Below are positions 43,459 to 53,317 of a stretch of DNA of 64,000 bases, one piece after another. Numbering within the stretch: position 1 is the first letter of the stretch; each line of letters starts with the position of its first letter. Both the position numbers and the translations under genes were made by a program. The DNA lies in NCBI RefSeq assembly GCF_023223525.1, contig NZ_JALPRX010000065.1:1-64000 (forward strand), given 5' to 3'. Below the pieces are notes generated by a model, which was not told where the DNA came from, made no database searches, and worked only from the letters and a program-made list of their open reading frames with translations. This DNA comes from Roseomonas acroporae. GTDB lineage: Bacteria > Pseudomonadota > Alphaproteobacteria > Acetobacterales > Acetobacteraceae.

Positions 43459-43502
43459 CCCCGATGCCCACACGCAAACGAAGAACCCCAGGAGGACTCC
43501 CC

Positions 43503-44474
43503 ATGCAGCGCCGCCAACTTCTCGCCGGCATCGCCGCCGCCACCCTCGCCGCCCCCGCCGTGCGCGCGCAATCCGGCTGGCCGCACGAGAAGCCGATGCG
43601 CCTGATCTGCCCCTTCGCGCCCGGCGCCGCGACGGATGCGATGGCGCGCCTCGCCGCGCAGAAGCTGGGCGAGAAGCTCGGCGTTTCCGTGGTGGTGGAG
43701 AACCGCGCGGGCGGCGCCGCCGTGGTCGGCACCCAGGCCGTGTACCAGGCGCCGGCCGACGGCTACACGCTGCTCGGTTCCAGCCTCACCCACACCATGC
43801 TGCGGCACGTGCTGCGCAGCGTGCCCTTCGATCCGCAGGCCGACTTCACGCCGGTGGCGCGCACCGGCCGCACGCCGCTGCTGATGGTGATGAGCCCGAA
43901 GCGGCCGGAGAAGTCCATCGCCGAGATCACCGCCGCCGCGAAGGCGAAGCCGGCGGACTGGACCTTCGCCGTCAGCTCGCTCGGCGCGCCGGGGCATCTC
44001 GCCACCATCGACTACATGCACCGCACCGGCGTGCAGATCGAGGCGACCTCCTATCGCGGCACGGCACCGGCACTGACCGACGTCGCCGGCGGCAGCGCGC
44101 AATTGCTGATCGACGCGACTTTCGCGCTGCTCCAGGCCGCGCGCGGCGGGCAGGTGCGGCCGATCGGCATCTCCACCCTGCAACGCTTCCCGCTGGTGCC
44201 GGACATGCCGACCATCGTGGAGGCCGGGCTGCCCGGCTTCGAGCACTATTCCTGGTACGGCGTCTGGGTGCGCAAGGGCACGCCGGGCGAGATCGTCAAC
44301 CGGCTCAACGCGATCCTCGTCGAGGCGATGCGCGAGCCGGACGTGCAGGAGCGCATGCGCGGCCTCGCCATCGAGGCCATCGCGCAGAGCCCGGCCGAGA
44401 TCGAGCAGTACATCGCGCGAGAAGTGGCGAAGAACGCCGAGCTGCTGCGCATCGCGAACTTCCAGCCCGAATGA
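43503..44474 (+). CDS. Tripartite tricarboxylate transporter substrate-binding protein (Bug/TctC family)
   Basis: A 323-residue periplasmic solute-binding protein. The signal MQRRQLLAGIAAATLAAPAVRAQ is Tat-like or Sec. Bug hallmarks follow: WPHEKPMRLICPFAPGAATDAMARLAAQKLGEKLG, VVVENRAGGAAVVGTQAV, YRGTAPALTDVAGG and LVPDMPTIVEAGLPGFEHYSWYGVWVRKGTP. It probably captures a carboxylated substrate of this cluster. AGGAGG precedes ATG 43503. No TctA/TctB membrane genes are in the window, so the permease is elsewhere, as is common for Bug proteins. The stop overlaps the SDR start by 4 bases. Confidence 0.9.
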   Translation: MQRRQLLAGIAAATLAAPAVRAQSGWPHEKPMRLICPFAPGAATDAMARLAAQKLGEKLGVSVVVENRAGGAAVVGTQAVYQAPADGYTLLGSSLTHTMLRHVLRSVPFDPQADFTPVARTGRTPLLMVMSPKRPEKSIAEITAAAKAKPADWTFAVSSLGAPGHLATIDYMHRTGVQIEATSYRGTAPALTDVAGGSAQLLIDATFALLQAARGGQVRPIGISTLQRFPLVPDMPTIVEAGLPGFEHYSWYGVWVRKGTPGEIVNRLNAILVEAMREPDVQERMRGLAIEAIAQSPAEIEQYIAREVAKNAELLRIANFQPE

Positions 44475-45157
44475 GCGCGACGGAGAAGCCGCTGGCGCTC
44501 GTCACCGGCGCCAGCTCCGGCATCGGCGCGGCCATCGCGCAACGCCTGTTGCGCGACGGCTGGCGCGTGGCCGGGCTGAGCCGGCGCGCGCCGGCCGAGG
44601 CGCCGCCGGGCTATGCGCACATCGCCGCCGATCTCGCCGAGCCGTCCGGGTTGCGCGCGGCACTGGCCGGGCTGCGGCCGACCGCGCTGGTGCACGCCGC
44701 CGGGCTGCTGCGCACCGGCCGGCTGGGCGAGCTGGACATCGCGGCGGGCGAGTCGATGTGGCGGCTGCATGTCGAGGCGGCGGCGCGTCTCGCGGACCTG
44801 CTGCTGCCGGAGATGCCCGATGGCGGCCGCATCGTGCTGCTCGGCAGCCGCACCGCGACGGGTGCCGCCGGCCGCAGCCAGTACGCGGCGAGCAAGGCGG
44901 CGCTGGTCGGCATGGCGCGCTCCTGGGCGGCGGAGCTGGCGCCGCGCGGCATCACGGTGAACGTGGTGGCCCCGGCCGCCACCGAGACGCCGATGCTGCG
45001 TGACCCCGCGCGCGCCGGCGTCGCACCGCGCGTGCCGCCGATCGGCCGCTTCATCCGGCCCGAGGAGGTGGCGGCGCTGGCCGCCTTCCTGCTCTCCCCC
45101 GAGGCCGGCGCCATCACCGGCCAGCAGATCGTGATCTGCGGCGGCAGCTCGCTGTGA
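44471..45157 (+). CDS. SDR family NAD(P)-dependent oxidoreductase
   Basis: A 228-residue classical short-chain dehydrogenase/reductase. Cofactor loop LVTGASSGIGAAIAQRLLRDGW lies at 9-30, LVHAAGLLRTG (an NNAG equivalent) near 76, and catalytic Ser in GGRIVLLGSRTATG. The YxxxK pair is in GRSQYAASKAALVGMARSWAAELAPRGITVNVVAPAATETPM (about 136-178). The C-terminal FLLSPEAGAITGQQIVICGGSSL is typical. The region is slightly shorter than usual SDRs (about 250). It is coupled to the Bug gene and followed 27 bases later by a FAD-linked oxidase. The substrate may be a hydroxyacid intermediate. Confidence 0.9.
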   Translation: MSATEKPLALVTGASSGIGAAIAQRLLRDGWRVAGLSRRAPAEAPPGYAHIAADLAEPSGLRAALAGLRPTALVHAAGLLRTGRLGELDIAAGESMWRLHVEAAARLADLLLPEMPDGGRIVLLGSRTATGAAGRSQYAASKAALVGMARSWAAELAPRGITVNVVAPAATETPMLRDPARAGVAPRVPPIGRFIRPEEVAALAAFLLSPEAGAITGQQIVICGGSSL

Positions 45158-45184
45158 CGCCGCCGCGCCGCCGAAGCCCGCACC

Positions 45185-46633
<1,449 letters not shown>

Positions 46634-46698
46634 CCGCCCCGTGAGGCCGGCGCGCCGTTCGGCGCGCCGGCAAGCCAGGAACACCGAGGCCACAACGC

Positions 46699-47685
46699 AT
46701 GCTCGATCGCCGTACCCTGCTCGGGGCCATCGCCCTTGCCGCTCCCGCCCTGTTCGCCGGGCGTCGCGCCCAGGCGCAAGGCGACTGGCCCAGCCGCCCC
46801 GTCAAGCTGGTCGTGCCCTATCCGCCGGGCGGCGCCACCGACGTGATCGCCCGCCTCTACGCCGAGCGCATGTCCGGCATGCTCGGCCAGCCCGTGGTGA
46901 TCGACAACCGCCCCGGCGCCAGCGGCAACATCGGCATCGACGCGGTGGCGAAGTCGGCGCCCGACGGCTACACCTTCGGCGCCGGGACGGTCAGCAATTT
47001 CTCGATCAACCAGTACCTGTACCGTCGCGTTCCCTACGACATCGAGCGCGACCTCGCGCCGGTCGCGCTGAGCTGGGAGTTCCCCAACATCGCCGTGGTC
47101 GCGACCGAGCGCGTACCGGCACGGACGCTCGCCGAATTCATCGCCTGGGCCAGGGCGAAGCCGGGCGGGGTGAATTACGGCTCCACCGGCGTCGGCACCA
47201 CGACCCACCTCTCGGCGGCGATGTTCTTCAGCCGCATCGGCGTGGAGGCGACGCACATTCCGTTCCGCGGCGCTTCGCAGACCATCCCGGCGCTGCTCGC
47301 GGGCGACGTGGACTTCGCGCTGGACGGCGTCGCCTCCTACATGGCGCTGGTGCGCGGCGGGCAGATGCGCGCACTGGCCGTGACCAGCGCGGAGCGCTGG
47401 CACACCCTGCCGGAGGTGCCGACCATGGCGGAGGCCGGCATGCCCGACTTCGTCGTCACCGTCTGGGGTGGCTTCGTGGTGCCGGCGGGAGCGCCGCGCC
47501 CGATCGTCGACCGGCTCAACGCCGCGCTGAAGCAGGTGGCGCAGGATCCGGCCCAGGTCTCGCGCTTCGAGCAGATCGGCGCCCGCCCGATCTGGACCAC
47601 GCCGGAACAGGCGGCCGAGCGCGCGGCGCGCGAGCGGCCGATGTGGCGCCAGCTCGTGCAGACCTCGGGCGCGCAGGCGGACTGA
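46699..47685 (+). CDS. Second Bug/TctC family substrate-binding protein
   Basis: A 328-residue periplasmic binding protein. Signal: MLDRRTLLGAIALAAPALFAGRRAQAQ (Tat-like RR, cut after AQA). The mature domain has WPSRPVKLVVPYPPGGATDVIARLYAERM, VVIDNRPGASGNIGIDAVAKSAPDGYTF, VNYGSTGVGTTTHLSAAMF, IPFRGASQTIPALLAGDVDFALDG and LPEVPTMAEAGMPDFVVTVWGGFVVPAGAP. It differs from the first Bug protein and probably has a different ligand. A 65-base gap after the oxidase leaves co-transcription likely but not certain. It is the last gene of the catabolic cluster. Confidence 0.9.
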   Translation: MLDRRTLLGAIALAAPALFAGRRAQAQGDWPSRPVKLVVPYPPGGATDVIARLYAERMSGMLGQPVVIDNRPGASGNIGIDAVAKSAPDGYTFGAGTVSNFSINQYLYRRVPYDIERDLAPVALSWEFPNIAVVATERVPARTLAEFIAWARAKPGGVNYGSTGVGTTTHLSAAMFFSRIGVEATHIPFRGASQTIPALLAGDVDFALDGVASYMALVRGGQMRALAVTSAERWHTLPEVPTMAEAGMPDFVVTVWGGFVVPAGAPRPIVDRLNAALKQVAQDPAQVSRFEQIGARPIWTTPEQAAERAARERPMWRQLVQTSGAQAD

Positions 47686-48044
47686 GACGCACGGCGGATG
47701 AACCTGACCTGTCCGGCCTCGATCCCCGCGCCACTGTCGACGGGCCGGCCAATTCCACCCCGCGTCTGAGACGGCTTCCGGCGGATCCGCTCGGATCGCG
47801 GGGCACGGTGTTCGATGCGAGGGCGGAGCCGTTCAGGGGATCGGCCGGCAGCCGTGCGGTACCCATGGCGACGTCCGCCGACCCGTCGCGGCACTGCCAT
47901 GGCCCCCGCGCAAGGATCGCGGCGGTGAAGCCCTCCTAGAGCCGTCCTGCCGCAGGGCCGGTCGGGCGGTCCCGCCGCCCCATCCGGCAACGGCACGCCT
48001 TCGCGGGAAGGCCGGCACCCGGACCGTGGCGCCCCGGGCGACGT
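47686..48044. terminator. 359-base convergent intergenic region with two hairpins
   Basis: It separates the ends of the Bug gene and tadG. GGGCGG-TCCCG-CCGCCC (47964-47980) and GCCTTC-GCGG-GAAGGC (47997-48012) can form short stems that may act as bidirectional terminators, but neither has a T-tract. No gene is seen. Confidence 0.35.
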
Positions 48045-49604
48045 TCACCGCACCAGCCGCAGATTGGCGAGCTGCTGGGCGATCTCCCGGAACGCGGCCT
48101 GGAGCGCCGCCGCGTCGGGGCTGTTGAAGTAGTAGTCCGGCCGGCTGGCGCAGTTGCGGAACATGTTCTGGGTGGTGGCGTTGGTCAGGGCGAAGGTGAT
48201 CGTGTAGACGCGGATTCCGGCGGCCTTGATGCTCTCGCAGAGGACCGAGGTCCGGCGGTTGAACTCGGCGAGGTAGCTGCTCTTGCTGACCGTCCCGACC
48301 CGCAGCCGGTTCTCGGACATCCGCCCGTACGCGGTGTAGTCGCTGTCGGGATTGGTCGCGGTCGCCGGGCGCGCGCCGCTGCATCCCGAGACGGTGCAGG
48401 ACCCCGGCGCGCCGCCGCTCCAGTCGGCCAGGTCGTTGATCCCGTCGGTCAACAGGATCAGCACCTTGTCCATGTTGAGGGTATTGTAGGGCAACGGCAT
48501 GTTCGGCACGCCCCAGAGGCCGTTCCAGCGTGGCGACAGGGTTGCCCAGCCCCATTGCAGGCCCTGGTTGGTGATGGTGCCGCCACGGTCGGGGCCGGCA
48601 CGCAGGGCCGCGATCTCGGCGAGCAGGGTCGCCTTGGCCTGCGCCATGGCGGTCAACGCCCGCTCGCACCCCACGTTGGGGCCCACCTCGTAGACGCCTT
48701 CGTTGGGATGCTGCTGCGAGTCGCTCTTGGGCGATTCCGGGTTGGCCTCGGTGACGGTGCCGCTCGTGGTCGGCCATTCGTTGTCGCCGACCCAGGGCGC
48801 GTAGCGGTTCCGCGTGGAGGTCCACAGGAACGGCCGGAACGGCGCGGTCGTCGGCGGCGTGTCGGTCATGTCCTCGCCGCCCGAACGCGCCTCGACGCAG
48901 CCGCGCCAGACGGTGGGCGAGAAATCCGCCGCGCGATAGGAGCCCGAGGCGAGCCAGCCGGCATGGGAGCGACCGATGTTCACCGTGGTGGTATAGGGCA
49001 CCAGCGACACCCAGAGGTTGGGCAGGCTGGCATTGTTCCCGAACAGCGTGTTGATCAGCTCGGTGGCGGCGTTGCGCAACGCGGCGATCTTGCTGCCCTG
49101 GCCGGAGCCGGCGGAATCCGACATCGATCCGGTGACGTCGAGCACCATCGCCAGTTCCATGCCGCGGTCCTGGCGCTGGGCGGACTGGTCGGCGGCGGCC
49201 GTCATGGTCTGGATGCCCGCCAGGCGCATGAAGCCCGTGGGCAGGGTCGCCCGGGCGCGGACACGCAGCACCTTGTTGTCGGAATCGGTCGAGATCACGA
49301 AATCGGCGGGCGCCACGACGGCGCCCAGATAGCCGCGGTTGGCGCTCGCCGGATCGCGGGTGAAGTTGGCCCAGAACCAGTTCCGCACCTGGGTATCGCG
49401 GTCGGGATCGAAGATGGCGCGCGCCCCCGCCAGGGCGGCGACATCCGTGGCGGCGACGAGGCGCGACTGAAGGAGGTAGAGCCGGGCAAGATCGGTCGCG
49501 AGGCCGACCATGAGCATCAGCGGCACCGCGGCCGCCGCGACGATCGCCGCCACCCCGCCGCGACGGCAGGCGGGAAGCCGGCGCAGGCGCCACAGCGGCC
49601 TCAT
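48045..49604 (-). CDS. tadG: Tad pilus assembly protein TadG with von Willebrand factor A domain
   Basis: A 519-residue protein with a cleavable or membrane-anchoring N-terminus RRGGVAAIVAAAAVPLMLMVGLATDLARLYLLQSRLVAATDVAALAGA (residues about 14-61), the TadE/G-like prepilin region. Then comes a vWA domain with MIDAS motif MVLDVTGSMSDS near 156. LILLTDGINDL near 370 and YTITFAL near 463 follow, with several Cys residues (GCVEARSGGEDM, VGCERAL, CTVSGCSG) probably forming disulfides outside. It acts as the envelope/surface component of the Tad system. ATG 49604 overlaps the preceding tad gene by 4 bases. It is the last gene of the operon. Confidence 0.9.
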   Translation of the reverse strand: MRPLWRLRRLPACRRGGVAAIVAAAAVPLMLMVGLATDLARLYLLQSRLVAATDVAALAGARAIFDPDRDTQVRNWFWANFTRDPASANRGYLGAVVAPADFVISTDSDNKVLRVRARATLPTGFMRLAGIQTMTAAADQSAQRQDRGMELAMVLDVTGSMSDSAGSGQGSKIAALRNAATELINTLFGNNASLPNLWVSLVPYTTTVNIGRSHAGWLASGSYRAADFSPTVWRGCVEARSGGEDMTDTPPTTAPFRPFLWTSTRNRYAPWVGDNEWPTTSGTVTEANPESPKSDSQQHPNEGVYEVGPNVGCERALTAMAQAKATLLAEIAALRAGPDRGGTITNQGLQWGWATLSPRWNGLWGVPNMPLPYNTLNMDKVLILLTDGINDLADWSGGAPGSCTVSGCSGARPATATNPDSDYTAYGRMSENRLRVGTVSKSSYLAEFNRRTSVLCESIKAAGIRVYTITFALTNATTQNMFRNCASRPDYYFNSPDAAALQAAFREIAQQLANLRLVR

Positions 49605-50191
49605 GTCGTCACCTGCAGGATGCCGACGAGGCGCGGCCGCTGGAGCGAGAAGCTCCAGATCTCGACGAAGGTGCGCGGCAGCCAGTCGCGCGCCAGGGGC
49701 AGCACCCAGGGCTGGCGGCGCAGGAACACCTCCACCACCACCGCGCCCTGGCCCGCGGCGAGGCCCGGATCGGGAATGCCGGCACGGAAGCTCGCCCGCC
49801 CCCCCACCGTCCCGAAGGTGCTGGCGTAGCCGGACAGGCCGCGCGACTGCTGCCACAGCACCGTCGTGCCCGAGCCCGAATTCGCCAGGCCGGTGACGAT
49901 CACGACGCCGCCGGAGCCGGTGACCGCCAGCGGATCGCCGATCCTTGCCGCCACGCCGAAGATGTCGTCGAGATCGTTCTGCCCGTTGCCGACACGCAGG
50001 CGCTGGTACTGCGTGACGATGTTGCAGACCTCGCTGGCGACGCGCTCGATCCGCAGCGCGTCGCGCAGCAGCCAGACGAAGTCGATCGTCGCCAGCGTCA
50101 GGACCAGCAGGACCGGCAGCAGGAGCGCGAACTCGATCGCCGAGACGCCACGTCGACCGCCTCGACGCCGCGGCACGGCGCCCGCCGACAC
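49601..50191 (-). CDS. TadE/TadF-like pilus minor pseudopilin
   Basis: A membrane-anchored pseudopilin of about 196 residues. RRRGGRRGVSAIEFALLLPVLLVLTLATIDFVWLLRDALRIERVASEVCNIV carries the Glu at position +5 of the hydrophobic segment, which is the TadE/F processing and assembly signature. The rest is a small periplasmic domain. GTG 50191 is chosen since GGGGGAA precedes it; an in-frame ATG 50374 overlaps the upstream gene by 14 bases but would add 61 Arg/Trp/Ala-rich residues without pattern. It overlaps tadG by 4 bases. Confidence 0.75.
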   Translation of the reverse strand: MSAGAVPRRRGGRRGVSAIEFALLLPVLLVLTLATIDFVWLLRDALRIERVASEVCNIVTQYQRLRVGNGQNDLDDIFGVAARIGDPLAVTGSGGVVIVTGLANSGSGTTVLWQQSRGLSGYASTFGTVGGRASFRAGIPDPGLAAGQGAVVVEVFLRRQPWVLPLARDWLPRTFVEIWSFSLQRPRLVGILQVTT

Positions 50192-50360
50192 GTATTCCCC
50201 CGCCCGCGCCACGCGACGGAACGCATGGCGGGCACCGCGCCGCCAGCCCGCCGCGATCCGCCCGCTCCACCACCCGCCGGGCCACGCCGGGCAGGCGGCC
50301 TTCCCCCTGCCCTGCCTGCCGTCCGCAGCGTCGCCCGTGCCGGCCCGGCATGACAGGGCC

Positions 50361-50849
50361 CTAGAAAGGCTCATTGCGAACCACCGTATGCGCCCGGTGC
50401 ACGAAGAAGGAGCGTCCCCAGAGGCTCCGCGAGAGCGGCGCCAGGATGAAGGCGGGCTGCGTGTAGTCGAACTGGTACGTCACCATGGCGGCGGCCCCGC
50501 CCGCGCTGCCCGTGACCGCGCCGGTGCCGGTGCGCAGCGCGCCGGCATCGGCATAGGCAGCCAGGGAAACCGTCAGCCGGGCCGGATCGAGCACGCCCTG
50601 CCCGTAGTACAGCACGATCTGGCGCAACGCGGCCTCTCGCGAGGCCGGTGCCGGGCCGGGCAGCCAGTCCGGGCTCGCAGTGCCGAGCGCCCCGAAGCGG
50701 CTCGCCTGCCGCGCGCCGAAGTCGAGCGCCACGGCCGTGAGCATCTGCCAGCCCCCCTCGATCAGGCCGAGGAGCAGCATCAGCAGGATCGGCGCCACCA
50801 GGCCGAACTCGGCCAGCGCGCCGCCGCGACGCAGGCCCCACCGTATCAC
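50361..50849 (-). CDS. tadE: TadE-like pilus minor pseudopilin
   Basis: A 162-residue protein with RRGGALAEFGLVAPILLMLLLGLIEGGWQMLTAVALDFGARQASRFGA at residues about 7-54. It is a TadE-like pseudopilin helix with the conserved Glu (ALAEFG), cleaved by the TadV/CpaA peptidase. The remaining periplasmic part is Ala/Gly-rich with aromatic clusters near the end. The 4-base overlap with the TadD gene upstream (minus direction) shows that it is part of the operon. Confidence 0.85.
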   Translation of the reverse strand: MIRWGLRRGGALAEFGLVAPILLMLLLGLIEGGWQMLTAVALDFGARQASRFGALGTASPDWLPGPAPASREAALRQIVLYYGQGVLDPARLTVSLAAYADAGALRTGTGAVTGSAGGAAAMVTYQFDYTQPAFILAPLSRSLWGRSFFVHRAHTVVRNEPF

Positions 50850-51412
50850 TGGCTGGCCAGCGCCAGCCGCCAGGCGTTGACGGCACCCCTGGCGCCGCCG
50901 CCCAGCTCCGGCGCCATCAGCCTCGCCGCGCGCGTGGAATCGCCCGCCGCCGCGTAGGCGAGGGCCAGGTTGTGCCGGGTGCGGCCGCCCGCATCGGCGC
51001 CGCCGGCAAGCGGCTCCAGCACCGAGACGGCCTCGCGCCCATGGCCGGACAGGGTCAGGGACAGGGCCAGGTTGTTGCGCGCGCCGGCATGGGTGGAATC
51101 GAGTGCCAGGGCCTCGCGGTAGCTGGCCTGCGCCTCCGCATGCCGCCCCTGCATGTCGAGTGCGACGCCGAGCAGCGAATGCGTGGCGGGGTCGCCCGGC
51201 GACCGCTGCACGGCGCGGCGCAGCGCGGCTTCGGCGTTCACGGCATCGCCGCCGAGCAGCGCCGCACGGCCGGCCTGGCGCGCATCGGCGGGCGCGGCGG
51301 CCGGGTAGCCGGCGGCCGGCGCTCCGGCCGCCGCGCCGCCGGGATGCTGCCCCGCGCAGGCCGCCAGCGTGAGGGGCAGCACGGTGGCGAGGGGGAGGAG
51401 ACGGCGTCGCAT
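50846..51412 (-). CDS. tadD: TPR-containing pilus lipoprotein TadD
   Basis: A 188-residue outer-membrane-associated pilotin-like protein. A lipoprotein signal ends at LTLAACAG (lipobox Cys near 19). After an Ala/Pro/Gly linker, residues about 45-170 hold TPR-like repeats (GDAVNAEAALRRAVQRSPGDPATHSLLGVALDMQGRHAEAQASYREALALDSTHAGARNNLALSLTLSGHGREAVSVLEPL). TadD helps the secretin or assembly of the Flp pilus. It overlaps tadE by 4 bases; tadC starts 14 bases upstream on the same strand. Confidence 0.88.
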   Translation of the reverse strand: MRRRLLPLATVLPLTLAACAGQHPGGAAAGAPAAGYPAAAPADARQAGRAALLGGDAVNAEAALRRAVQRSPGDPATHSLLGVALDMQGRHAEAQASYREALALDSTHAGARNNLALSLTLSGHGREAVSVLEPLAGGADAGGRTRHNLALAYAAAGDSTRAARLMAPELGGGARGAVNAWRLALASQ

Positions 51413-51426
51413 GGCGGGCTCCGGTT

Positions 51427-52341
51427 TCAGGGGCGGCCGAACAGGTCCAGCACCCGCAGCATCGCGGGACCGCCGACCACGAGGAAAAGGCAGGGCAGGA
51501 TGAAGATGATGGTGGGCAGGGTGAGCAGCGCGGGCAGCCGCGCCGCCCGTGCCTCGAAGACCATCAGCGCCTCGTGCCGCAGTTCGGCGGCAAGGACGCG
51601 CAGCGCCTGGGAGAGCGGCGTGCCGTACTGCAGCGTCTGCGCCAGCGTCCCGCCCAGCCGGCGCAGCGCCTCCAGCCCGGTGCGCTCGCCCATGTTCACC
51701 AGCGCGGTACGGCGATCCGACAGGATGCGCAGCTCGATCGCCGTCAGCGACAGCTCGGCGGCGATGGCCGGCGAGGCCTGCTCCATCTCGCCGGCGACGC
51801 GCTCCACCGCCGCTTCCAGCGGCAGGCCGGCCTCGGCGCAGATCACCAGCAGGTCCAGCGCGTCGGGCAGCCCCTTCGCGACCGCCTTGCGATGGCGCGT
51901 CCGCACCGAGCGCAGGACCAGATCGGGCGCGAGCAGGCCGACGCCGGCAGCGAGCGCGAGCATGACCGCCTGGCGGCTGGCGGTGGCGCCCTGGGTCGCG
52001 GCCCAGGCCAGCAGGGGCATGAGAAGAAGCAGCGCCGCCTTGGCACCCACGAACACCGCCACCGGCGCCGTGCCGCGGAAGCCTGCCGCGGCGACGGTAC
52101 GCTGCAGCTCGGCGGCGGTGGCGATGTTCACGGCGCCGCTGCGCAGCACCAGCTCGCCGATACGGCGCAGCAGCCCCGGCAGCAGCCTGCCGCCGTGGCG
52201 GCCGGCAGCGACCCCACCCACCAGCCGTAGGCGCCTGACCAGCACCGCGTCGCGATGCAAACGGGGCAGCACCAGTGCCGCCAGGGCGAGGGCGCCCAGC
52301 AGCAGCGCGAGCAGCCAGGGCAGCAGCGCGGCGCGGCTCAC
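51427..52341 (-). CDS. tadC: Tad pilus inner-membrane platform protein TadC (type II secretion F domain)
   Basis: A 304-residue polytopic protein with helices near residues 7-27, 90-110, 122-140 and 275-298. The cytoplasmic F-domain is present: ALDLLVICAEAGLPLEAAVERVAGEMEQASPAIAAELSLTAIELRILSDRRTALVNMGERTGLEALRRLGGTLAQTLQYGTPLSQALRVLAAELR. It forms the inner-membrane platform with TadB for the TadA ATPase. The spacing to tadB (25 bases) and tadD is consistent with one operon. Confidence 0.9.
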   Translation of the reverse strand: MSRAALLPWLLALLLGALALAALVLPRLHRDAVLVRRLRLVGGVAAGRHGGRLLPGLLRRIGELVLRSGAVNIATAAELQRTVAAAGFRGTAPVAVFVGAKAALLLLMPLLAWAATQGATASRQAVMLALAAGVGLLAPDLVLRSVRTRHRKAVAKGLPDALDLLVICAEAGLPLEAAVERVAGEMEQASPAIAAELSLTAIELRILSDRRTALVNMGERTGLEALRRLGGTLAQTLQYGTPLSQALRVLAAELRHEALMVFEARAARLPALLTLPTIIFILPCLFLVVGGPAMLRVLDLFGRP

Positions 52342-52366
52342 CGCCGGCCCGCCCGCGGCACGCCGC

Positions 52367-53317
52367 TCACGACAGGCTCCGGTTGATCATGAAGCGCATC
52401 GCGCCGAGGCCGCAGCCGAGCGAGGCCAGCGCCAGGGCGACGATGGTGTTGCCGCGCGGATCCTCGAACAGCAAGAGGATATAGGAAGGGTTGAGCAGCA
52501 GCAGCGCCCCGATCGTCACCAGCGGCACCGCCGTCAGGATGTAGGCGCTGGCCTGGGCCTGGCTCGCCATGGCCAGGCCGCGCTGACGCATGGCGACGCG
52601 CTTGCGCACCACGTCGGCGAGGTTGTCGAGCGTCTCGGTCAGGTTGCCGCCCGCCGCGTTCTGCAAGGTCAACGCCACGGCGAAGAAGGCGTACTCGGAC
52701 AGGCCCGAGCGGAGGGCCAGCCCGCGCAGCGCCGCCTCCAGCGTGATGCCGATGGAGATCTGGCTCGACAGGCGGCGGAACTCGGCGCCGGTCGGATCCG
52801 CCACCTCGCGCCCGACGGTGCGCAGCGCCTCGACCACGGGAATGCCGGCACGCACGGCGCGCACCACCATGGCCAGCGTGTCGGGCAGTTGCCGGTAGAG
52901 ACGGCGGGCGCGGCGCGCATGCAGCTTGCCGAAGGCGAAGCGGGCCAGCAGGAGCCAGAGCGGCAGGGCCAGCAGCCTGGCCCAGCCGCCGAGAAGCGAG
53001 GCGGCGTAGAGCGCCCCCAGGAGCGCGGGAAGCAGGGCCAGGGCGATGATGGCGGCCGGCGGCGCGGGGTACTGGTCGGCACGCTCCGGGGCGTAGCCGA
53101 AGGCGGCCGGCAGAGCGCGCACGAGCGCCGCCGGCAGCAGCCCGGCCACCGGGCGTTGCCAGCCCGCCTCGCCCGGCGGCCGGAGGCGCGCCTGCGGCCG
53201 CGTCATCCCGGCCAGGCGCGACCGCAGGCGGCGGCCGCGCGAGCGGTACTGCATCACCGCCAGCACCGTCAGGGAGATCGTCAGCACCGCGAGCGACAGG
53301 AGCAGCAGGCCCTTCAC
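52367..53317 (-). CDS. tadB: Tad pilus inner-membrane platform protein TadB (type II secretion F domain)
   Basis: A 316-residue inner-membrane protein. The N-terminal helix GLLLLSLAVLTISLTVLAVM lies at 3-22, two helices near 95-130, then the F-domain LPDTLAMVVRAVRAGIPVVEALRTVGREVADPTGAEFRRLSSQISIGITLEAAL and TLQNAAGGNLTETLDNLADVVRKRVAMRQR. C-terminal helices follow. It pairs with TadC. GTG 53317 overlaps the tadA stop (GTGA), which decides this start over longer ORFs that run into tadA. Confidence 0.9.
   Translation of the reverse strand: MKGLLLLSLAVLTISLTVLAVMQYRSRGRRLRSRLAGMTRPQARLRPPGEAGWQRPVAGLLPAALVRALPAAFGYAPERADQYPAPPAAIIALALLPALLGALYAASLLGGWARLLALPLWLLLARFAFGKLHARRARRLYRQLPDTLAMVVRAVRAGIPVVEALRTVGREVADPTGAEFRRLSSQISIGITLEAALRGLALRSGLSEYAFFAVALTLQNAAGGNLTETLDNLADVVRKRVAMRQRGLAMASQAQASAYILTAVPLVTIGALLLLNPSYILLLFEDPRGNTIVALALASLGCGLGAMRFMINRSLS

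Noticed and set aside
50192-50374. ATG 50374 as the start of the second TadE/F-like protein
   Set aside because: It would add 61 Arg/Trp/Ala-rich residues before the pseudopilin helix; GTG 50191 has a strong GGGGGAA site. The overlap with the upstream gene keeps it possible, but less likely.
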